Part shown: positions 24,358 through 34,900 of the stretch, in pieces | How positions within the stretch are numbered: position 1 is the stretch's first letter | How the letters are laid out: every line of letters starts with the position of its first letter | DNA from: Owenia fusiformis | Lineage: Eukaryota; Annelida; Polychaeta; Sabellida; Oweniidae | DNA length: 60,000 nt | Reading direction: 5' to 3' | Assembly (NCBI GenBank): GCA_903813345.2 | Contig: CAIIXF020000005.1 | Location: forward strand, 18,729,375-18,789,374 | The notes under the pieces: generated by a model | What the model was told of the DNA's origin: nothing | Databases searched by the model: none | What the model saw: the letters and a program-made list of their open reading frames with translations, nothing else | Program-made: the position numbers and the translations under genes

Positions 24358-25430
24358 TCATTCAATTCAATTTCAATTTCAATTTCAATTTATTCATACA
24401 TTTAATCATTATGTGTACATATATTATTAATAACAGGTGGCACCACAGGTGATGCTTATACCCGTACATATAGTAGTTAAATCATTTAGTATATTATTAT
24501 GTTGTCAAGGAATCAAACCAGAATGTAATCACAAAAGTTAGGTAGATAAATAAAGGTTGTGGGGGGATCCATGATGCTCATTTCTTTTGAAGCCAAGAAG
24601 GTGCCATATGCCATGGGAAAAAAATTATGAATGTGTAGTTTCATTAATTATTATTTAAAGACGCCAGGCTACCGCGTTGACGCCAATAATTTTCTAAAAG
24701 TGTGATTCTTATAAAATATTAGTTATTATTGTACCTTCCCCAAGGTTGGTACGATCAGAATCATTGTGTTAAATCGTCAGTAGGTCGGGGCAGCCCCCAG
24801 GTCGGCCCATGTACCTTCCTTGAGAGCCTACCCTAACTTCTTAGCGAAGAAACAAGAAGTGACACAGTCAACCAATGATTAATAAGCTGAGGGAATATGT
24901 TTCTTAAGTTTTGATTTAAGAAAAGAACTTGAATTTGACTTTTTTATTTCTTCTGGGAGACTGTTCCATATGGATGAACCACTAAAGGCTATTGTTTTTT
25001 TGCCATAGTTTTCAGTTTTTGCTTTAGGAAGGGTAAAGTTTGATTTGCCTCTAGTGTTATATCTATGAAAATCTCCATGGGTTTTGAAATAATCTGGAAA
25101 AATAGTTTTATAATTGTTTATATCATTTTTCCATTTAAAGACAAATTCAGCAATATTGATTTTATATATATCATGTATTTGTATGATTCTAAGCTCTTTA
25201 AAAAGTGGTTGACTGTGGTCTCTATAGCCACTTTGAGTTGCCAACCTAACAAATCTCTTTTGTATCAAGTGTAATGGATTAAGAGTTGTGGGATTTGTAT
25301 TACCCCATATTATGTTACCATATGTAAGGTATGAATGAAACAGGGAGTTGTAGATAGTGATAAAAGTTTTTCTGTCTAAGATGTGCTTGATCTTAAAAAG
25401 AATCCCCAGTGTCCTGGAGAGTTTAACTCT
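24358..25430 (-). mobile_element. 5'-truncated LINE (non-LTR retrotransposon) 3' end
   Basis: On the minus strand 25430-24879 encodes about 180 residues of the C-terminal part of a LINE reverse transcriptase: YLTYGNIIWGNT, LIQKRFVRLAT, HSQPLFKELRI, HRYNTRGKSN and SIWNSLPEEIK are typical of CR1/L2/jockey-like proteins. The frame ends at 24879. A 3' UTR follows, then a (TTTCAA)n-type tail at 24359-24390, the usual LINE 3' end. The catalytic part is missing, so the copy is dead on arrival. Open frames starting at 25268 capture only part of it. Confidence 0.85.
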
Positions 25431-25725
25431 AATACAATCACAAACTCAAACTCATCACAATTCAGACCAAAATTGGTCCAAATATTCCAATTTGGCATGA
25501 TTTTTCTCATTTTCAAGTGGGTGCAAATAGATTTTCAGGTGGGTGCAAGCCTATTTTCAAAATCTCAGGTGGGTGCTGCGCCCACTTGCTTTAATGCTAG
25601 GGAGATCACTGTGTTGTGATGGCAACAAAATGGAACACATTAAATGTCATTGATATCAGGCTTAAGTAGAATTACTGAATTCAAATACATTTATCAATTG
25701 TCATAAATAGGCCCATACACTGTAC

Positions 25726-25884
25726 CTCTATTATAAAGTGGCAGAAATTTATTTCCTCTGTTATTCCCGATTTTATCATCATCAGAAATGCTCAGGAATA
25801 ATCCAGTCCGATCTTGTTCAAAGGCGAAGTTGAATGACACCAACTTTGCCAGAATAACAATGCCAATGATCTTTGTAAAAACGC
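25726..25884 (-). CDS. Secreted-protein gene exon 2: signal peptide core
   Basis: Acceptor TTTTCTATTTAACTTCACAG precedes 25884; donor GTACAG follows 25726. Phase 1-1, 159 bases, residues 3-56. It encodes the hydrophobic IIGIVILAKLVSF and then EQDRTGLFLSISDDD. Too short to be noticed by ORF length. Confidence 0.72.
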
Positions 25885-26326
25885 CTGTGAAGTTAAATAG
25901 AAAATTATCACACAGAAATCAAGTTGATTTCATGAATTACATGTAGAGATAATGAAATAATCTTTATCAACCAATGTGAATATAAGAATGATTCCATGAA
26001 TGATGAAAAAGAATTAATTTCATTCAGTAAAATCTTGTAAAGTCATATGTATAATGGCAACATTTTTAACATCAAATGCTTTTATCTTATCTGAAATTGG
26101 TGTTTCAAAGATATAGCTCATAAAAAAACATTTTTATTACTATTGAATCTGAAAATAATTACATATCATGGTAATTTTAATGTTTTTTAAAATCTGATTA
26201 TTATTTTCTTTCACAAATTGTAAATGTTTAAATATATTTAATTGAATGGAATGAAAATGAATTATTTTATAAGTTATAATTATATATAAGATCAGTTAGA
26301 ACTCGTTCTTATTCTGTAAAACGTAC

Positions 26327-26333
26327 CTGCCAT
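26327..26333 (-). CDS. Secreted-protein gene exon 1: ATG GCA G
   Basis: Only seven coding bases (Met, Ala and the first base of Gly) precede donor GTACGT at 26326-26321. Kozak context AACATGG. The exon is accepted because it supplies the only plausible start in the right phase for exon 2 and completes a signal peptide. The 5' UTR probably extends above 26334. Confidence 0.6.
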
Positions 26334-27247
26334 GTTCCAGTCCCAGCTTCAAATAATGTTCCTGTCTTAAGTTGTCATCTTCAGTTGTCTATTAAGGGAT
26401 GGTGTCAAAATAATTATCATGGTATAATGTGGTTAATTTTATGGTTTGCCCCCTCCCCTCATAAAATGAAATTTAAATGAATAAAAAATGCAATGTTGAC
26501 TTGTCTTTCACTGATATTGATAAATTTTATATACAGTAGATATGATAATTATGTACTTGTACCCTCAACACTCTTTGATTATGAAATCAATATTTACCCC
26601 CTCCTCTTAAGAAATTAACTTTATAATCACGGCTGTCGATAATAGGACACCTTCCCTAACTACGTTGTCTTATACCAATTAAGGTTAGTGATTTATAGGC
26701 ATGCGTGGAATCAAGCTTATAACAAATATGTTTTTCTCTGAACAGTTAATTTCCTGAGATGTCATTTGATTTTATAATTATTTTCTCAGTGGGGCATGCT
26801 GCTGGATAAATCCTCTGGTAGTAAAGATAAAGTAAAGATAAATTAAACACTGTCTGAAACTGCATTCTTCTTTATCTAAACTTACTTAAAAGATACAGAA
26901 GTTATATAGATACATCATCATTAAGATTTGAAATGTTCTAACACTAAAATAGTCTGGTGTGTATGTATTGGTCTATGGCACTTGTAGAATGTATTTATTT
27001 GCAGACGGAATATATTCATTTGAATGCTTGGTATATACAGGGTAGGCCAAGGATAGCTACTATAACTTTTTTATTTTCCAACCTACATACACCAAAAGTG
27101 TAGAGGGACCCTCTGGTTTTATGGAATTTTGCATGTTTTAACATAATCATCTTTTTTTGTTGACATCAGTCTATTTGATCATGGCAATTTCATAAAAATT
27201 CATTCAAAATCACTCTTTCACCTTTACATTCCATAAATGTGGATATA
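26334..27247. other. Upstream flank of the secreted-protein gene
   Basis: No exon was found. CAGGGTAGGCCAAGG at about 27039 resembles the terminus of a mariner-like element and may be a solo end. Confidence 0.35.
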
Positions 27248-28421
27248 CAGTGCGTATAAAAAAGGCAACAAACTGTTTACTCAAAAAAGCACAAAACCAG
27301 TGATAACAGAATTGATTTCATTCAATGTACCATAAAGCCATGTGTCTCCTCTTTCCAATGGTATGTCATTTATTGACATTGGGTCATGGTAGGGCGAGTA
27401 ATCATTTCTTTTGCAAAGTTATTATGAACACCGCGAAAGTCAGTGCATGGGGCCAGGTGTTATTGGAAGAATACATAAAACCAGAGATGACTGCATCCTT
27501 TTCATTCAATGAACCACAAAGCCATATTTTTCTCTTCCTTGCAATGGTATATCATTCATTCTCAGGGATTCATGTTTGGCCAAATAATATGATTGATTTC
27601 ACAAAGCGGGGCAAAATCAGCTCAGAACCAAGTTTAAAACACTTGCAAAATTCAGTGCAAGGGGCATAAGTGCTATTGGAAAAAGGTGTGACAGGTGTTG
27701 AATTCAGTGCAAGGGGCATAAGTGCTATTGGAAAAAGGTGTGACAGGTGTTGCAAAGACGGTGAAGTGTTCATACTAATATTCTTACAAGAATACATCCT
27801 TTACCCCTCTATTGCAAAAGTCAGTACAAGGGGCATAAGTGCTATTGGAAAAAGGTGTGACAGGTGTTGAATTCAGTGCAAGGGGCATAAGTGCTATTGG
27901 AAAAAGGTGTGACAGGTGTTGCAAAGACGGTGAAGTGTTCATACTAATATTCTTACAAGAATACATCCCGTACCACTTCTTTGCAAACAAAGATGCGCAG
28001 ATCTCTCATTTTCATTCATGGTTCAGCTCTGAGTCATCTGTGGTTTAAGGCATAGAAAAGCATCCCATTGGCTATTCTTTTTCGAAATTTTGCAATATCT
28101 GGGTGAGGAATGGTAAACACTTTGCTCCTGATATAGCTCCAAAAGAAAAAGTCACAACAATTCAGGTCAGGAGAACTTCTATCAGCACTTAGCCCTAGCA
28201 CTGACTTTTGCAATATCTGAAACTTGGTCCAGAGCCCACTTTGGCCAATTGAGCAAAAGGAATGATTTTTCACCCAACAATGCCCACATGTGAATGAATG
28301 ATATACCATTTCAAAGAGGAGGGACGTGGCTCTATGGTACATTAAATGAAATTGATGTAGTCATCACTGGTTTTGTGGTTTTACGAGATAACTGTTTGTT
28401 GCGTATTTTTGATACGCCCTG
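27248..28421 (-). mobile_element. Decayed mariner-like element with long inverted ends
   Basis: The ends are CAGTGCGTATAAAAAAGGCAAC and the reverse complement of GTTGCGTATTTTTGATACGCCCTG, each next to TA (27246-27247, 28422-28423). Inverted similarity extends over about 180 bp (AATGTACCATAAAGCCATGT on the left, reverse complement on the right). On the minus strand about 28230-28040 encodes SPDLNCCDFFFWSYIRSKVF, the C-terminal catalytic region typical of mariner transposases, with substitutions. The interior (27661-28000) is a 171-bp tandem duplication that itself holds a 52-bp duplication. No full transposase remains. Confidence 0.8.
27661..28000 (+). repeat. Nested tandem duplication (171 bp containing 52 bp)
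   Basis: GGGGCATAAGTGCTATTGGA occurs four times. Two tandem copies of a roughly 171-bp block each hold two copies of a roughly 52-bp unit. The arrangement creates near-identical open frames on both strands that are not genes. Confidence 0.85.
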
Positions 28422-28676
28422 TATTAATTCATTTAATATTCAATAATTATGGGGTTTGTTAGTTTTTTCCTTTTCCAATTGTTGAACAGAACATATGATA
28501 ATGTTTGATGAATTTTATATCCAAATCTTTCATCTCGTACATGATAATGCCCTAAAACCCTGTCATATTGCTATTAGCTTTGACTTCATTTTTTTTCCTT
28601 GCCTTTGAATTTAGGTCACTGATTTTTCAGACTAGGATTTTCTCCTTAGCAAGTATCTGATCCTCCCTTGTCATAT

Positions 28677-28852
28677 TTATACACAATTGAAGCATTGAAA
28701 AGAAGCTTCAGCTTGATTTTTCAGACACGCATCGCATGTTGTATACTGTTCATTGCTTGTATCACCTTGTAGACATTGCCAACATTTGTAGACAACTCTC
28801 ACCTTGTTGTTCCTTCTACAACTCTTACAAGTCCATTTGCATGTTGGTCGAC
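28677..28852 (-). CDS. Gene B exon 4: four-CxxC tail
   Basis: Acceptor TCTTTTATTAG above 28852. The first two bases finish the codon of the sixth Cys of Kunitz 3. Residues 243-299 then read PTCKWTCKSC, YKCWQC, TTCDACL and QCFNCV before TAA. The Cys spacing is C-x3-C-x2-C-x11-C-x2-C-x12-C-x2-C-x10-C-x2-C. The same exon exists in gene A with near-identical spacing. Confidence 0.85.
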
Positions 28853-29167
28853 CTAATAAAAGACATAATTGAGAAACATCACATAAATTAGAGACACATT
28901 AACTAAGGCACACACAAATAAGAGACACATAGTTAAGGGATATGCATATTATTATATAATGGTTGAATCATTTGACCTAGAGAGGTATCCTATATTTTAA
29001 TCCTAATCCCTCAAATATTATTTCTGAAATATTTTCTCTTATGAAGTCTGAGGTGTTTTTCTAAACATTTCTTTAGAGTACATGAATAATTTATTGTGAA
29101 GAATCACACAAAAAGTACTTTCTCAGTGAAAAACCTTCGCTAGAAGAAAAAAATGGGCAAAACTTAC

Positions 29168-29323
29168 ATGCATCCTGACATTTAGCTAGTTTTTCAAATG
29201 TGTTGCCATTCTTTTGACATTTGCCAGTCTCCAATTGTTCACACATCCGTGTGGCAGAGTTGAAGTAGAATGCAGGAACAGGCAGGTCGCAGTCCTCTGT
29301 GTCCTTTGGCAGGCTGCAGATAT
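29168..29323 (-). CDS. Gene B exon 3: Kunitz domain 3
   Basis: Acceptor TTTCTGTATACACAG, donor GTAAGT, phase 1-1. Five Cys plus the split sixth Cys (T before the donor, GT after the next acceptor). The P1 position after Cys2 is aspartate (EDCDLPVP), and the usual GGC around Cys4 is replaced by TGKC. Confidence 0.88.
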
Positions 29324-29674
29324 CTGTGTATACAGAAACATTAAACATGTACTTGTGAGGGTTCTTTGTTCAAAAATGATTTCAAGATGAAAATTGATAA
29401 TTAAAGAATTTCAAGCTATCTATGACATACCTCTCCTCATTACATTATACACTTTCATAAATTTGTTTTGAATGTGAAAAAACCAATGTGGTACGTAAAA
29501 TCATCCAATACTATTGTGACTTGTAAAGTACATGCTATAATGGCATATTTCTGTTGGACTCTGTCTTTTAGTTATATTCTGTATCCTTATAGTTTTGTTT
29601 TACTGTCTACTGATTATAACCAATGCCATGTCATATATCCTGAAGACTGGTTTGACAGCCTCTTAATTGCTTAC

Positions 29675-29854
29675 CAAGATGGCCACACTTTGTTAAGCAA
29701 GATTCCTTGGTCAAGTGATTGTTGAGGTTCCCTCTACAACCCCTGTACTGGAAACTTGTACATTCTTTTTTTGCTGGGTCCCAGGAAAACCTCTCACCAG
29801 TTGGTTCCAGACAGAATTGTCCATTATCAACTGGTAGGTTACATATCTGCGTCT
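29675..29854 (-). CDS. Gene B exon 2: Kunitz domain 2
   Basis: Acceptor CATTACTTTAG, donor GTAAGC, phase 1-1, residues 130-190. Kunitz signature ICNL, GQFCLEP, YRGCRGNLNNHL and SCLTKC. P1 is leucine (FCLEP). It is hidden from long-ORF searches because it is short and has no ATG. Confidence 0.88.
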
Positions 29855-29865
29855 CTAAAGTAATG

Positions 29866-30245
29866 ATGGAATAATCAGATATACAGTTGTAGTCATGATG
29901 GAATAATCAGCTTTACAGTTGTAGTCATGGTGGCATGATAAGATACACAAATGTAGTCATGGTAGAATAATCAGATATACAGATGTAGTCATGGTAGAAT
30001 AATCAGATATACAGTTGTAGTCATGATGGAATAATCAGATATACAGTTGTAGTCATGGTAGAATAATCAGATATACAGATGTAGTCATGGTGGCATGATA
30101 AGATACACAAATGTAGTCATGGTAGCATAATCAGATATACAGTTGTAGTCATGATGGAATAATCAGCTTTACAGTTGTAGTCATGGTGGAATAAGATATA
30201 CATTAATTGTAGTCATGGTAGAATAATCCGATATACAGTGTAGTT
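29866..30245 (+). repeat. Minisatellite, about 31-34-bp units
   Basis: About eleven tandem units of TAGTCATGGTAGAATAATCA followed by GATATACAGATG, with variants. It lies in intron 1 of gene B, about a dozen bases upstream (in gene B's sense) of the exon 2 acceptor. Confidence 0.9.
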
Positions 30246-30247
30246 AT

Positions 30248-30470
30248 GGTGATTTATTGCGATTCAAACATAAAGATGAAAACATTGTTCAGAGAATTCT
30301 GAACGCTATTCATAGGTGTGACGGCACAATATATAGATACCCGGATGATTGAATAGAGCACGGTCGTTCAAGTATGGAGAAATAAAGAACGTTCATTATT
30401 GGTTATGCTGCATTCTGATTGGTTGAGTAATTCAATTAGAGCATGGTCATGTTTGAATTACATGTATATA
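30248..30470. mobile_element. MITE with GATTCAAACAT ends, copy 1
   Basis: It begins GCGATTCAAACATAAA and ends ATGGTCATGTTTGAAT. The interior shares TATGCTGCATTCTGATTGGTTGAG and AATAGAGCACGGTC with 46782-47025. Two dispersed copies with the same ends support a transposable family. Confidence 0.65.
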
Positions 30471-31628
30471 CCTTACAATTGTGGGCGTAGATCAATAAAG
30501 GAAACATATTTTAAAATTGAATAAATTGACTGGTAGTCCAAATGTAGATCAATTTTTCCACCGATTACGTAGTTACTTGCGTGTTGCATATTTGCTTTTA
30601 CTATACTGTTAGTATTGTTCATTGGAGCATAGGACCTAGAATGGACCTGACACTGTTCCTGTCAGATCGAGCTTTTTTAATCGTCATTGCCAATATCAGT
30701 ATGTAATGTAAAAATTAAACATTTTAGTTTGTGTTTATTTACAAGTTTTTTATAACTTTTATTGCATAGACATGAAATATATCTGTACAGGGTCACTGAC
30801 TGATAGATTGAAATGTTTTATATCTTGTCTAACCCGACTTGTATACAGTGTATATGTATACTGCCAATACCCACCAAATACTGTTGATTGATAAAACAGA
30901 TCATATTGATTGAATACAAAGATTTTTGTAAGTTCACACCTGTCATTGGAGAGTTTAAGCTAGTATATAAAATTGAAACAGCAATGTATACATATAAATT
31001 GCCCATATACAAATACATCTTCCTCACATAAATAGCCGTTCGAGCTAATTCAGTGTTTGTTTAGACTACACCGCAGTATGTATGTGATATGGAGCATGTA
31101 ATACGCCATTAGTAGTTCTATAGCTGGTTTTCTGATACATATTTTAATCAAGCTCGTTTGGTAAGATAGTCGGAGCTAAAACATCATTGACATACATCAT
31201 CTTCTTCAGAAAGAATTTTACTTTGTATCAAAATTCCCAGCCTAGTTTTGCAATAGACACAAGTATCATGATTCCCGTTGAGACCAACATGAAGTTTGGA
31301 ATTTCGCGTTCTAAACAGGAAACTCTGAAGCTGAATGGGTATCTGACGTAGACTAATTAGCGCTTGTTTTGTATGCGCGCTATACATTGCTTTATTGATT
31401 CATGTACTTTTTGCGTTGTGAAAAACATTGATAGCTTAAACTCTCCATTATCTCACCAAAGTTTGAGGAGGGATATACAGAAGCCATCATCCCTTTGTCC
31501 ACCCATCTGTCCATTCATTCATTCCTCTGTCTATTGGTCCACATCTATCTATATGTCTGGTCAAGAGATTTAGTTCAAATTTTAAAGCCTGATACCTTAT
31601 GGACATATTGACTTCTGCTCATGAAGGG

Positions 31629-33034
31629 ATTTTCTGTATAATCTTTGATAACTCAAATACCTGTTGTCAGATTTTGTTAAGATTGTATGTGCTGATGCCT
31701 TAAGAAGGCATAAGACTATGCTTAAGGAGGAATACTACTGTCTGGCTATTTCTATTAGATGTTTTGTTTGGTAGGATCCGCTACTCCAGAGAGTAACTAT
31801 TTTTCTAGTGTTCCCAAGTGGCCATTTTCAAATTTGTAATATCTTAAAGATAACCTCACTTGACCAATCTGTCTAACGCCATTGCACACCTAATGCACTT
31901 TGCAGGGAACATGTTTGTAATTCTGATTCTCACCAACGTTTAATTATTAAACTCAGTTGTTTTTTCTGGATAAAGCATTGATAAACAGTACGAACTAAAA
32001 CTAATTAAATAGTAAGGTTAAACAAAACTTTCTTTACATTCTGAGTTATTTCAGGATAATCCTTTAAAATTTTAAGTTACATGTATAATTATTATGAAAA
32101 AGGAGACATCTCCTTTTCAATTTTAATATATCTAAAAATCTTCAATCTTCAAATATTTGAATTCGTTTTTAAGAATATACTTGTAAAATAAGAATAGGCA
32201 ACATTGACATGATTTGAGAAGAACGCGTCCAACATTTTCCACCACTCTTCATTCTAACTTTTACTTATACACTGTAGGCTTGCATACTCACATGCAAAAA
32301 CTTAATGATGATATTTTCTAATTTACTTGAAAATTTTCTGTATAATCTTTGATAACTCAAATACCTGTTGTCAGATTTTGTTAAGATTGTATGTGCTGAT
32401 GCCTTAAGAAGGCATAAGACTGCTTAAGGAGGAATACTACTGTCTGGCTATTTCTATTAGATGTTTTGTTTGGTAGGATCCGCTACTCCAGAGAGTAACT
32501 ATTTTTCTAGTGTTCCCAAGTGGCCATTTTCAAATTTGTAATATCTTAAAGATAACCTCACTTGACCAATCTGTCTAACGCCATTGCACACCTAATGCAC
32601 TTTGCAGGGAACATGTTTGTAATTCTGATTCTCACCAACGTTTAATTATTAAACTCAGTTGTTTTTTCTGGATAAAGCATTGATAAACAGTACGAACTAA
32701 AACTAATTAAATAGTAAGGTTAAACAAAACTTTCTTTACATTCTGAGTTATTTCAGGATAATCCTTTAAAATTTTAAGTTACATGTATAATTATTATGAA
32801 AAAGGAGACATCTCCTTTTCAATTTTAATATATCTAAAAATCTTCAATCTTCAAATATTTGAATTCGTTTTTAAGAATATACTTGTAAAATAAGAATAGG
32901 CAACATTGACATGATTTGAGAAGAACGCGTCCAACATTTTCCACCACTCTTCATTCTAACTTTTACTTATACACTGTAGGCTTGCATACTCACATGCAAA
33001 AACTTAATGATGATATTTTCTAATTTACTTGAAA
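31629..33034 (+). repeat. Recent tandem duplication, two copies of about 703 bp
   Basis: 31629-32332 and 32333-33034 are almost identical; the one difference I see is a two-base deletion (AAGACTATGC against AAGACTGC). Both start ATTTTCTGTATAATCTTTGA. The block lies wholly in intron 1 of gene B, about 120 bp downstream of exon 1. No TSD or transposon feature is seen, so it looks like an unequal-exchange duplication; an assembly artefact is the alternative. Confidence 0.92.
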
Positions 33035-33152
33035 CATTTGTAATACTATAGAGTAAATACATGACATTGATTTAAGGTCTTACCATCAACCATGCACTGT
33101 TTTTCACAAGCAGATTTGTAAGAAATACACGTAATCAATTTAAGGGTCTTAC

Positions 33153-33540
33153 CATTTAGCATGCACTGTTTTTCACAAGCAGTTTGTGTAAGAAAGTTAT
33201 TGCTGTTTCCTTGACAACCTCCATAGCTGAATTGAAGGCATTGATTATTCAACGGATTGTAATAGTAACGACGACGATTTCTCTTACATGGTCCTCGGTC
33301 GGGGTCAAGGTTACAAATATTTATTATATTTACTGTTTCTGTTTGTTTGTTTGTGTCACGTTCTATATCCACCTCATTTGGGTCAATGTTATCAAAGAAC
33401 TTATTGATAAGTTCATTCATTGGCATGTCAGTGATCCTAGATTTATGTTTTCTTCTCATTGTCTGGGTTTGACCAGCAATGATTAATATAATACACACAT
33501 GGAATAAAACTTTGATATAATAATTAGAATACATGTCCAT
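33153..33540 (-). CDS. Gene B exon 1: signal peptide, propeptide, Kunitz domain 1
   Basis: The start ACTATGG has purine at -3 and G at +4. Residues 4-22 hold a hydrophobic core (VLFHVCIILIIAG). Kunitz 1 has C76, C85, C101, C109, C122, C126 with GPCKRNRRRYYY and FSYGGCQGNSNNF, so P1 is K86. Donor GTAAGACC at 33152 (phase 1). A second donor 69 bases downstream (exon end at 33084), made by local duplication, keeps the same frame and would add 23 residues. Confidence 0.9.
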
Positions 33541-34424
33541 AGTTTCTTTTTACTGTTTTCTGCGTGTTGATTAAAAATTACTAATCGTTCTAGAAAACAA
33601 TGTTGTCTAACTTTTATCTCTTAATCCTTGTTTATTATCCTTATTATAAATTATATTAATAGCAACCGAACTGTTATTATAAAAAAGAATACATGAACTT
33701 TAATGGGATTGATTGCAATTATTCTTACTCCAGTTTAATCAAATGTGAAGTCCACTTGTCAGTTTTTAATTTTGATTCCTCTTTAATCCATTCTGGCCTG
33801 TTTGAAATGGATTAATTATCTCCTAGGACAGAGATTATATCGATAGCATGAGGTAGGGATATATCAATACATTGTTAGTATAATATTAGATTACAACAGT
33901 AATTCCTCTGACATGCACGAATAATTTGACAGTTTGATAAGCAATATTCTAAATAATCTTTATTGTTACAACAGAAACAGTTTTTTTTTAGGTTAGACTG
34001 ACTGATCAGTATCTCACCAATCAAGGCTGACAGAAATATGCTGGAAATGGTTTAAGGGCATTGTCAAAAGGAAGGTCAATGAGTTGTACATTTATAAACC
34101 AAAGAATATGTCTTGTTTAATATCTTAAAGCGAGATGTATTGTGTGTATGTGATGGTAGGTGTCTCTTTTAATTGGAGAAACCATGATCTGATCCATATA
34201 GGTATGATAGAATGGTCAGGATAACTGCTACACTTTAATTCTCTTTATCAAGGTACCATATCTTATGGTATATAAGTGCACAGTATGTGTATTCTTTGAT
34301 TTATGTTCCACAGACCATTCTGGAAAAAACTAGCCAACTAAAGAATTTTTCGCAAACAATACAGGTACTTTATTAGCTCTATTACTTTATACAATACAAA
34401 ATAACTAGATAGTGCCATTTCTGC
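33541..34424. other. Spacer between gene A and gene B
   Basis: About 0.9 kb separates the stop of gene A from the start of gene B. It holds the gene A poly(A) signal and presumably the gene B promoter; no clear TATA element can be assigned. Confidence 0.4.
34369..34374 (-). terminator. AATAAA poly(A) signal, gene A
   Basis: AATAAA on the minus strand, 50 bases after the gene A stop at 34425. Position and sequence are canonical. Confidence 0.6.
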
Positions 34425-34606
34425 TTAAGAGTTTTTATTGTTCTTGCAGTTGAAGCAGTCAAATACTGTGCCATCTTTATGTAGGCAAGCATCACACACT
34501 TTTGCATCCATGCTGCGGTATTGCTTGCATTCTGAGCATTTTGATAGCAATTTCGTACTCTTTCTCTGCTTACAATTGTTGCAGTACCATTCACATGTAG
34601 GGGCAC
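34425..34606 (-). CDS. Gene A exon 7: four-CxxC tail
   Basis: Acceptor TTTCATTGATAG above 34606. GT completes the sixth Cys of Kunitz 3, followed by APTCEWYCNNC, SKCSEC, VCDACL and DCFNC, with stop TAA at 34425. Spacing is C-x3-C-x2-C-x11-C-x2-C-x10-C-x2-C-x9-C-x2-C. An ATG at 34622 is intronic and should not be used. Confidence 0.86.
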
Positions 34607-34684
34607 CTATCAATGAAAACATTTATCATTTGTGGTGATCACATCAAAAAGGTTCCTTGCAAAGTAGAAGATAATTTGATAGCG

Positions 34685-34900
34685 GAAAACACATATGCCA
34701 CTTCATGAGACACATATGCTACACTATGTGACACATGCTACACTATAAGACACATGCTACACTATAAGACACATGCCCCAGTTCACCAGTTGACACACTA
34801 TGAGATGCATATGACCCATTATGAGATCATATGTATCTTATAGCGTTATGCAAATGACCTACTTTAAGACATATGATATACTTTGAGGCACACATTATCC
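34685..34900 (+). repeat. Degenerate 18-20-bp tandem repeat
   Basis: Units of GACACATGCTACACTATAA are clear over 34685-34770 and decay further on. No coding or structural role is seen. Confidence 0.6.

Larger units (their letters stand above)
23103..25725. other. Intron 2 of the secreted-protein gene
   Basis: It contains the (TTGTA)n microsatellite, the 5'-truncated LINE at 24358-25430 and GGTGGGTGCA motifs at about 24337, 25516, 25538 and 25569 around that LINE. No other exon was found. Confidence 0.6.
22735..26333 (-). other. Spliced gene: unrecognised secreted protein, 177 aa
   Basis: Three CDS exons on the minus strand (26333-26327, 25884-25726, 23102-22735) join in phase 1 at both introns, giving 178 codons including the stop. 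The start has an excellent context (AACATGG). Residues 1-23 (MAGVFTKIIGIVILAKLVSF...) form a signal peptide. The mature part is acidic around residues 78-99 and basic after 130, with a single cysteine (C147) and multibasic sites at KK83-84, KRR131-133, RK145-146 and KKK149-151. That pattern would suit a processed precursor, but no repeated peptide or amidation Gly-Lys-Arg is present, so a hormone role is only a possibility. I do not recognise the family. It lies antisense in SOD intron 6. Confidence 0.72.
28677..33540 (-). other. Spliced gene B: three-Kunitz secreted protein with Cys-rich tail
   Basis: Four CDS exons (33540-33153, 29854-29675, 29323-29168, 28852-28677) all join in phase 1, giving 299 residues. 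Order: signal peptide (about 1-23), a charged propeptide-like stretch (28-70), Kunitz 1 (C76-C126), Kunitz 2 (C134-C186), Kunitz 3 (C192-C242), then a tail with four CxxC pairs (C246-C298). Kunitz domains usually inhibit serine proteases. The residue after the second Cys (the P1 position) is K86 in domain 1, typical of trypsin-like inhibition, but L and D in domains 2 and 3, so those two may have other targets or none. It is a tandem paralogue of gene A and lies antisense in SOD intron 6. Confidence 0.9.

Noticed and set aside
24879-25268. Stand-alone protein-coding gene of 129 codons
   Set aside because: It is the C-terminal part of a LINE reverse transcriptase; the similarity continues in frame above 25268 with no host-gene features.
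27325-28048. Cluster of 65-115-codon frames on both strands
   Set aside because: They come from the nested tandem duplication and inverted ends of the mariner remnant; only the 28040-28230 minus-strand piece has transposase similarity.
29866-30245. CRISPR-like array
   Set aside because: Regular 31-34-bp tandem units without unique spacers, in an animal genome; it is a minisatellite.
34382-34638. Alternative frames over gene A exon 7 on both strands
   Set aside because: Only the frame with the four CxxC pairs is consistent with the splice phase and with gene B.
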